Of a stretch of DNA of 64,000 bases, positions 57,371 to 64,000 are shown piece after piece. The notes under the pieces are model-generated. The model did no database searches and was not told the DNA's origin. It worked only from the letters and a program-made list of their open reading frames with translations. Each line of letters starts with the position of its first letter. Positions within the stretch are counted from its first letter, which is position 1. Made by a program: the position numbers and the translations under genes. This stretch comes from an uncultured Clostridia bacterium. GTDB taxonomy: Bacteria > Bacillota > Clostridia > Christensenellales > Pumilibacteraceae. The stretch spans positions 16,171-80,170 of the forward strand of contig CAOJOK010000005.1 of NCBI GenBank assembly GCA_948440265.1. The letters are read 5' to 3'.

Positions 57371-58018
57371 TTGTATATGAACTTATTATTCAAAAATAAG
57401 GACGCGATACATCCCCAACCGTTAGTGCCGTCGCTTTGTTATATAAAGAACATAGTAAAAAATCCCAATATAATTATCGGCGATTATACGTATTACGATG
57501 ATATAAATTCGGGCGGAGAAGATTTTGAAAAGCACGTCACGCATTTTTATCCGCATTTGGGCGACAGGCTTATAATCGGAAAGTTTTGCAGTATTGCAAA
57601 AGGCGTGGAGTTTGTAATGAATGGCGCCAATCACCCTATGGACGGTATCTCTGCGTTTCCTTTCGGAATATTTATAGACGGCAAGCCTGCTATACCGAAA
57701 AATATAGTTAAAAATAAGGGGGACACCGTTATAGGCAACGACGTGTGGATAGGGCAAAACGTAACTTTTATGCCGGGAGTTAAAGTGGGCGACGGTTCCA
57801 TTATAGGCACAAATGCCGTGGTCGCAAAAGACATTCCGCCGTATTCTATTGCAGTGGGCAATCCCGCAAGAGTGGTTAAAAGACGCTTCGACGACGAAAT
57901 AATAAAAAAGCTGCTTGCTTTAAAATGGTGGGATATGCCTGCGGAAACAATCGAAAAAAACTATGAATTGCTGCAAGATAAAAATATCGAAAAGTTCATT
58001 GCGAAATTCACAAAGTAA
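57371..58018 (+). CDS. Vat/CatB-like xenobiotic acetyltransferase (hexapeptide repeat)
   Basis: GDYTYYDD...HYP/FYPHLGDRLIIGKFCSIAKGVEFVMNGANHPMDG; NDVWIGQNVTFMPGVKVGDGSIIGTNAVV; IKKLLALKWWD. Confidence 0.82.
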   Translation: MYMNLLFKNKDAIHPQPLVPSLCYIKNIVKNPNIIIGDYTYYDDINSGGEDFEKHVTHFYPHLGDRLIIGKFCSIAKGVEFVMNGANHPMDGISAFPFGIFIDGKPAIPKNIVKNKGDTVIGNDVWIGQNVTFMPGVKVGDGSIIGTNAVVAKDIPPYSIAVGNPARVVKRRFDDEIIKKLLALKWWDMPAETIEKNYELLQDKNIEKFIAKFTK

Positions 58019-58235
58019 TTTTAAATAGCTGTAAAGAGCAAGGTTTGAACCTTGCTTTTTTTTGCGGCAATTGAATTAAAGCGGATTTTTCGGTCGGAGC
58101 AGGTCAACGGGCGAGAATAAAAATGCGTTTCAACTGTTCGGACAGAAATTCAACTAACGGTTGAGAGCAATTTGTTGCATAAAACGGCAAAGTTTTTTAT
58201 AATAAAGGTAAATCAATCAAAGAGGTGGTTTAAAT

Positions 58236-59291
58236 ATGAATTGCGGAGAGAAGATTTCCCGTTTGCGAAAATCCAAAGGAATGACGCAAGCCGAACTCGG
58301 AAAAGTTCTGAACGTGACCTATCAAGCGGTATCCAAGTGGGAGCGCGGAGAATCTTTGCCGGACTTTAATATGATGTCTCAAATTGCTGCACTGTTTGAA
58401 GTCCCTATCGGCTATTTTGAGGAAGGCGGAGAAAACGAACTTGCGCGTTCAAAGGAAACGGCGGATACCGAAGAAATGACAGTCGCGCCTGCCGTTAATA
58501 ATATTGCAGGCGTGTGTACCGAATGCGGAAAAATGCTAAAGGAAGAAGAAGTATATGAGACAACGCCCAAATTGGTGTGCAAGAACTGCGTCGAGGCGAG
58601 TGTTTCGAGCTTAAAACGCGACAGTGCGCGCAGTGCGAAAGAACAGCTGGGCAGGGGCGTCGATATAAAACTTATAGTAAGTTTTGTGCTGGCATTGCTC
58701 GGATATGCCGTTTTGACGGTATTGTGCTTTGTATTCGATGACGACGACGAAGTGATTGCCGCATTTATGATATTCGTTCCGCCTATGATTTTTGCCATAG
58801 TGCTTGTAATATTCGAATTCATCAATGATTTGAAAGATAAAGAGAACGGACGCGGCGGCTATAAACTTATATGGTCGATTGTTTTCGGGGTAATATTCGC
58901 CGCGGTAAATGTAACCGTGTATCTTATATTGTCTTTGTGCTTTGACAGATTCGGATATTATCTTGTGCTTCTCGTCATAGGCGCGGTGTCGTCGTTTACA
59001 TTCGTAAGTCAATATATGTGGGGCGGCGTCGTGCGCGAAATATTCACTTGCGGCGGTTTTACGTTAAAATTGCCCGGCGTAATTTTTTCGCTCACACCTG
59101 AATCGGTAATCTTGATGATTTTGATAAAACTGTTTTTGGGAATTTTGGCGATAGCAATATTTTTGGCAACGACTGTTTTCTTCGCCGTCAATACGATTCT
59201 CGGTTCGGTCATACTGTTTATTCCCTGCATTATAAGCAAAGCGATTAAAGACAGTAAAGCGAAAGCCGAATTAAATAAGGCAAATGAGTAA
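58236..59291 (+). CDS. XRE HTH domain fused to zinc ribbon and multi-pass membrane domain
   Basis: MNCGEKISRLRKSKGMTQAELGKVLNVTYQAVSKWERGESLPDF; CTECGKML...LVCKNC; several TM segments. Confidence 0.8.
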   Translation: MNCGEKISRLRKSKGMTQAELGKVLNVTYQAVSKWERGESLPDFNMMSQIAALFEVPIGYFEEGGENELARSKETADTEEMTVAPAVNNIAGVCTECGKMLKEEEVYETTPKLVCKNCVEASVSSLKRDSARSAKEQLGRGVDIKLIVSFVLALLGYAVLTVLCFVFDDDDEVIAAFMIFVPPMIFAIVLVIFEFINDLKDKENGRGGYKLIWSIVFGVIFAAVNVTVYLILSLCFDRFGYYLVLLVIGAVSSFTFVSQYMWGGVVREIFTCGGFTLKLPGVIFSLTPESVILMILIKLFLGILAIAIFLATTVFFAVNTILGSVILFIPCIISKAIKDSKAKAELNKANE

Positions 59292-59442
59292 TCTTTCATA
59301 AAGATACGGCTATTATGAACCGGTCAAAGACCCTGCTTCGAAGCAGGGTTTTTATATTAAAATACTTGCAAAAAAGCGAAAAAATTTATATAATATAAGT
59401 GACGGCTTATTGTGTGTTTCCAAATTGATAGTAGGTGAAAAA

Positions 59443-62400
59443 ATGGAACAGATAAAAAAGAAGCAAATATTGAAACGGGTGTTAATGTTTTTGTTTGTCG
59501 CTTTGGCAATCGCTTGCTGCTTTGTTATGCTGGGCTGCGGCAAAAAGCCGGACGGTGACACAAAACCCGGCGGAATCGAGGTCGAGGAGCCTGACAAAAA
59601 ACCCGATGACGGCGGGGAAGAAAAACCCGATGAAAGTAAAAAATACGTCGATTATACTTTGGACGGATTTTTGTGTACCGTAACTGGTCAGGACGATGTT
59701 TACATAGACGTCGACAATATGTCCGAAACCGACCGTGCAACTTACGAAGTGGTAATTTTGATGTACGGAAAACACGTAAAAATTTCACCGAATAAAATCA
59801 AGTTTGTGGACGGCACGGCTTTTATCGCTTTAGGCGAAATCGATTATGTTCTGCAGGGGGATACGGTGGTATTCTCCCAAGAAGCGCTTTCTTCGACGTT
59901 CAATTATGTAAAATTGTCAAACGGCGTATTTTCGATAGGCGTACAGCAGTCGCTTATGGGAACGACGATAGCATATTCATTCGATTATTATGCCGACGGA
60001 GCGACGGCGCCGTCTTATAAGGTAGATTTCGAAACCAATGGCGGCAATGCAATCGAACAGCAGACCGTCAAGAAAGGCGGAACGGCGCAAGTGCCGCAGA
60101 CGCCGGAAAAGAAAGGTTATACTTTCGGCGGCTGGTATGCGGATAAAAATTTCAATCGGCGTTATGATTTTTCCAACAAAGTGTTCGAAAATATTACGAT
60201 TTATGCCAAGTGGACTCCTGTTTCCCATACGGTGAAATTCTTAAGCAATGGCGGAACTTCGGTAAAAGAGCAGTATGTATACAGCGGCAATACGATAAAA
60301 ATTCCGACGTCGCCTAAAAAAGACGGCTATGAATTCGTGGGCTGGTGCAAAGATTACGGTTTAACGGAGTCTTGGAATTTCGACGATGAAATTTTCGAAG
60401 ACGTAACTCTTTACGCCAAATATTCGCCGTTGGTTTATACTATCAAATTCAATGCGTACGGCGGCGATTGCGATACGTCTTTTAAATCGGTGGTATACGA
60501 CGCCGAAGTGGGCGAGCTTCCCGTCCCCGAAAGAGAAAACTTTACGTTCGGCGGCTGGTACGACAGAATGGACGGCGGCAAAGAATATACGGAAAACGAC
60601 ATATACCGCGTCGCAGGTGAGACCGAGCTTTATGCAAAGTGGATTACCGAAATTACGTTCGATATAGACGGATTGGGCAGTTTAAGCGAAAGCAAGATTA
60701 AGGCTGTTTACGGATGGGCGCAGGAAGGCGTGGAAGAATTACCCGTGCCGATAGCGCCGCAGGATGTGGAATGGAAAGGCTGGTATACGCAGCCGGCAGG
60801 TCGGGGCGAAAAATATTACGGCAATACGAAGTTTAATTTTGACGGACCGATTACACTGTATGCCGCGTGGGAGCTTACCGTAACCTATAACGGACGGGGC
60901 GGAAGCTCGCCTTCGAGTTCGACTGTGATAAGGGGAAATACGTTTACGCCGAAGCCGTCGACGCGCCCGGGATATACTTTTGAAGGGTGGAGCACTCGTG
61001 TCGGCGGCGGCGGTGACAAAATCGACGAAACCACGGTTATAAACTATAACTCTTCGTTTGAATTGTATGCGGCTTGGACGGCGAACGAAATAGAATTTAA
61101 ATTCGATTCCCAGGGCGGAACAGCGGTGAGTTCAAGAAAATATGTATATGATTCGCCTTTGGGAGAGCTTCCTATTCCCCAAAGAGAAAATTTTGTGTTC
61201 GGCGGCTGGTTCACAAAGACCTCGGGCGCAGGGACGCGCTATGAAGCCGACACCGTTTGTTCGGTTGTGTCGAGTATCACGCTGTATGCAAAATGGACCG
61301 CCGACGTAATTTTCGAATACGGCGGAGCGACAAGCGGAAACTCGGTGGAAAAAATCAATTTCACTTATAATCAGGCAATAAGCGTAAGTCTTCCGCAGCC
61401 ATATAAAGACGGTTGGTCTTTCGAGGGCTGGTTTGCGGGCGAAAACGGAACGGGAAGCAGGCTGACAAATAACGGCATAAAGGACCCCGATTCTTCGGTA
61501 TGGAATCTTGACGGCAATACGCATTTTTACGCATATTGGGTTAAAGGTACTGATAAGCGTTTCTTGAGATATTTCAATGACGGAAAAGGCGTGACGATAA
61601 AAGGATTGGAAAACGATTCCGTCACTCATTTGCCGAATGATTCTATAACTCATCTCGAAATACCTGCGGTGATAGATTTAACTCCCGTAACTTCCGTTTT
61701 GGGCAACGCTTTCACAGGCAGAAAGCTTGTTACGGTAATTTTGCCCGATTCGGTGCAGAGCATAGGGCAGGGCGCATTCAAGGACTGTCCGCTTACGGAA
61801 ATAAGGTTATCCGAGAATTTGCAGAGTATAGGCGATTATGCTTTTTGTAATACGGGACTGACGTCGGTAACCGTACCCGACTCGGTGCAGAGCATAGGGG
61901 AAGGGGCGTTCAAAGGCTGTCGGTTTACTGAAATAACGTTGCCGTTTGTGGGCAGGAGCAGAAACGAAGAAGGAATATACTCGGTACTCGGTTATATATT
62001 CGGCTATATATCGAGTATAGGTAATATAGATGGAGCGACATTACAATACACGGTAAACAACACCTATAAATATTGGTATTATATACCGCAGACGCTCGAG
62101 AAAGTGACGGTGACGGATATGCAGGCGTTGCCGAAGAATGCATTCGGCAATTGTGTTATGCTGAAAGAAGTGGACCTGTGCGGAAAGGTGCAGACCATAG
62201 GCGGCAGTGCGTTCGAAGGGTGTACGGGTTTGATTACGTTGAAAGGAATTGAAAATTTGGTAAATATTCCCGAATATGCTTTCAGCAGATGCAGTAATTT
62301 GATTTCCTTTCCCGTGAAGCCTTTGGAAGCTGTGGGCAGGTATGCTTTTTATAACTGTGCAAATTTGACGGAGATAGCGTTTGCGGAAAGCCTGCTCGAG

Positions 62401-64000
62401 ATAGGCGACTATGCGTTCGCTAATACGGGGCTGACGACGGTATCTGTTCCCGATTCGGTACAGAGAATAGAAACAGGCGCGTTTAGGGGCTGTCTGTTGA
62501 CTGAAATAACGGTGCCGTTTGTGGGCAGAAGCAGAGACGAAGAAGGGATATACTCGGTATTCGGATATATATTCGGTTATAAGGCGGATGTATTCTCTGT
62601 GGAAGGAGCGGTATTGCAATACGAAATAAACAGCACTAAATATTGGTACTATGTACCGCAGACGCTTGAGAAAGTGACGGTGACGGATATGCAGGCGTTG
62701 CCGATAAATGCATTCGTCAACTGCGTTATGTTAAAAGAAGTGGACCTGTGCGGAAAGGTGCAGACAATAGGCGGCAGTGCATTTAAAGCGTGTACGGGCT
62801 TGATTACGCTGAAAGGAATAGAGAACTTGGTAAATATTCCCGAGTATGCTTTCAGCAATTGCAGTAAGCTTATCTGTTTCCCCGAGAAGCCTTTGGAAGC
62901 AGTAGGCAGATATGCTTTCTATAACTGCGTCAATCTGACGGAGATAACGTTTGCGGAAAGTCTGACCGAGATAGGCGACTATGCGTTTTACGGATGTGCA
63001 AATCTGACGGAGATAACATACCCCGAGAATTTGCAGAGAATAGGCGTGCTTTCATTTGCCAATACGGGGCTGACGTCGGTAACCGTTCCCGATTCGGTGC
63101 AGAGCATAGAAGCAGGCGCGTTTAAAGGCTGTCGGTTGACTGAAATAACGATGCCGTTTGTGGGCAGGAGCAGAAACGAAGAAGGGATATACTCGGTATT
63201 CGGATATATATTCGGTTATGAAACAAATGTATTTTCTGTAGAGGGAGCGGTATTGCAATACGAAACAAACAGCACTAAATATTGGTGCTATGTACCGCAG
63301 ACGCTTGAGAAAGTTACGGTGACGGATATGCATACGTTGCCCGAGAATGCATTCGTAAACTGCGTTATGTTGAAAGAAGTGGACCTGTGCGGAAAAGTGC
63401 AAACAATAGGCGGCAGTGCATTTAAAGCGTGTACGGGCTTGATTACGCTGAAAGGAATTGAAAATTTGGTGAATATTCCCGAGTATGCTTTCAGCGGCTG
63501 CAATAGTTTGACTTCCTTTCCCGTGAAGCCTTTGGAAGCTGTGGGCAGGTATGCTTTCTATAACTGCGTCAATCTGACGGAGATAATGTTTGCGGAAAGT
63601 CTGACCGAAATAGGCGACTATGCATTCTGCGGATGTGCAAATCTGACGGAAATAGCGTTCCCAGAGAATTTGCAGAGTATAGGCGGTTATGCTTTTTGTA
63701 ATACGGGGCTGACGTCGGTAACCGTTCCCGACTCGGTGCAGAGCATAGAAGTGGGTGCGTTTAAAGGCTGTCGGTTGACTGAAATAACGGTGCCGTTTGT
63801 GGGCAGGAGCAGAAATGCAGAAGGGATATATTCTGTATTCGGATATATATTCGGTTATAAGTCGGATGTATTTTCTGTAGAAGGAGCTGTATTGCAGTAC
63901 GAAATAAACAACTCCAAATATTGGTACTATGTACCGCAGACGCTCGAGAAAGTGACGGTGACGGATATGCAGGCGTTGCCGATAAATGCATTCGTCAACT
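59443..64000 (+). CDS. Giant surface lipoprotein, InlB-type B repeats then BspA-type LRRs (3' end beyond window)
   Basis: MEQIKKKQILKRVLMFLFVALAIACCFVMLGCGKKPDG lipobox; repeated GYTFGGWYAD...YAKW; repeated LTEIxFxESLxEIGDYAFxxCxNL LRRs; frame open to window end so absent from ORF track. Confidence 0.85.
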   Translation, partial: MEQIKKKQILKRVLMFLFVALAIACCFVMLGCGKKPDGDTKPGGIEVEEPDKKPDDGGEEKPDESKKYVDYTLDGFLCTVTGQDDVYIDVDNMSETDRATYEVVILMYGKHVKISPNKIKFVDGTAFIALGEIDYVLQGDTVVFSQEALSSTFNYVKLSNGVFSIGVQQSLMGTTIAYSFDYYADGATAPSYKVDFETNGGNAIEQQTVKKGGTAQVPQTPEKKGYTFGGWYADKNFNRRYDFSNKVFENITIYAKWTPVSHTVKFLSNGGTSVKEQYVYSGNTIKIPTSPKKDGYEFVGWCKDYGLTESWNFDDEIFEDVTLYAKYSPLVYTIKFNAYGGDCDTSFKSVVYDAEVGELPVPERENFTFGGWYDRMDGGKEYTENDIYRVAGETELYAKWITEITFDIDGLGSLSESKIKAVYGWAQEGVEELPVPIAPQDVEWKGWYTQPAGRGEKYYGNTKFNFDGPITLYAAWELTVTYNGRGGSSPSSSTVIRGNTFTPKPSTRPGYTFEGWSTRVGGGGDKIDETTVINYNSSFELYAAWTANEIEFKFDSQGGTAVSSRKYVYDSPLGELPIPQRENFVFGGWFTKTSGAGTRYEADTVCSVVSSITLYAKWTADVIFEYGGATSGNSVEKINFTYNQAISVSLPQPYKDGWSFEGWFAGENGTGSRLTNNGIKDPDSSVWNLDGNTHFYAYWVKGTDKRFLRYFNDGKGVTIKGLENDSVTHLPNDSITHLEIPAVIDLTPVTSVLGNAFTGRKLVTVILPDSVQSIGQGAFKDCPLTEIRLSENLQSIGDYAFCNTGLTSVTVPDSVQSIGEGAFKGCRFTEITLPFVGRSRNEEGIYSVLGYIFGYISSIGNIDGATLQYTVNNTYKYWYYIPQTLEKVTVTDMQALPKNAFGNCVMLKEVDLCGKVQTIGGSAFEGCTGLITLKGIENLVNIPEYAFSRCSNLISFPVKPLEAVGRYAFYNCANLTEIAFAESLLEIGDYAFANTGLTTVSVPDSVQRIETGAFRGCLLTEITVPFVGRSRDEEGIYSVFGYIFGYKADVFSVEGAVLQYEINSTKYWYYVPQTLEKVTVTDMQALPINAFVNCVMLKEVDLCGKVQTIGGSAFKACTGLITLKGIENLVNIPEYAFSNCSKLICFPEKPLEAVGRYAFYNCVNLTEITFAESLTEIGDYAFYGCANLTEITYPENLQRIGVLSFANTGLTSVTVPDSVQSIEAGAFKGCRLTEITMPFVGRSRNEEGIYSVFGYIFGYETNVFSVEGAVLQYETNSTKYWCYVPQTLEKVTVTDMHTLPENAFVNCVMLKEVDLCGKVQTIGGSAFKACTGLITLKGIENLVNIPEYAFSGCNSLTSFPVKPLEAVGRYAFYNCVNLTEIMFAESLTEIGDYAFCGCANLTEIAFPENLQSIGGYAFCNTGLTSVTVPDSVQSIEVGAFKGCRLTEITVPFVGRSRNAEGIYSVFGYIFGYKSDVFSVEGAVLQYEINNSKYWYYVPQTLEKVTVTDMQALPINAFVN
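61849..64000 (+). repeat. Large in-frame tandem repeats within the LRR lipoprotein
   Basis: AATACGGG(G/A)CTGACG anchor at 61849, 62422, 63061, 63700: periods 573, 639, 639 bp (191, 213, 213 codons). Confidence 0.88.

Noticed and set aside
1-64000. tRNA or rRNA genes
   Set aside because: No cloverleaf/TTCRANNC-type signatures or rRNA-like stretches recognised. A tRNAscan/Infernal run would be needed to exclude them.

Overview
This 64 kb window looks like a Clostridia-type Firmicutes chromosome: mostly a dense housekeeping backbone, plus accessory islands.

Backbone: sbcD(partial)-sbcC, ACT-domain and UPF0210 proteins, pepF, typA, dnaB, uppP, an ABC transporter, aconitase, an Lrp regulator, an aminotransferase, greA-lysS-decarboxylase-tmk-holB-ricT, a ferredoxin, metA, pyk, a two-component system and rpsF-ssb-rpsR.

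Main accessory regions:
(1) About 29.1-43.6 kb: an integrated element bounded by a 16-bp direct repeat. It carries an IS30-type transposase, an HUH rolling-circle Rep, a divergent Zot/pI-like membrane ATPase, a 30-aa single-TM protein, secreted or TM-anchored proteins (one with InlB-type B repeats), an SSB-like candidate and a SprT-like protein. It is best read as an atypical inovirus (filamentous-phage)-like prophage. It contains two diverged copies of a nested-hairpin region whose stems change compensatorily, a ~100-nt structured RNA antisense to the structural genes, and a self-contained cargo gene (nuclease-like) on the opposite strand.
(2) About 52.6-54.2 kb: a candidate radical-SAM RiPP locus with an XRE repressor, a CxxxC-repeat precursor and an rSAM/SPASM maturase. 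A consensus promoter has an operator palindrome embedded in its spacer. An ABC exporter follows.
(3) About 48.8-51.2 kb: a long-hairpin RNA with its own terminator, followed by a wHTH gene and two unknown proteins.
(4) A lipoprotein gene (13555-15031) put out of frame by a 10-C homopolymer just after the lipobox (candidate phase variation).
(5) A very large repeat lipoprotein (InlB repeats plus BspA-type LRRs) running off the window end, with 573/639/639-bp internal repeats.

All assignments come from reading sequence and motifs. No searches were run.
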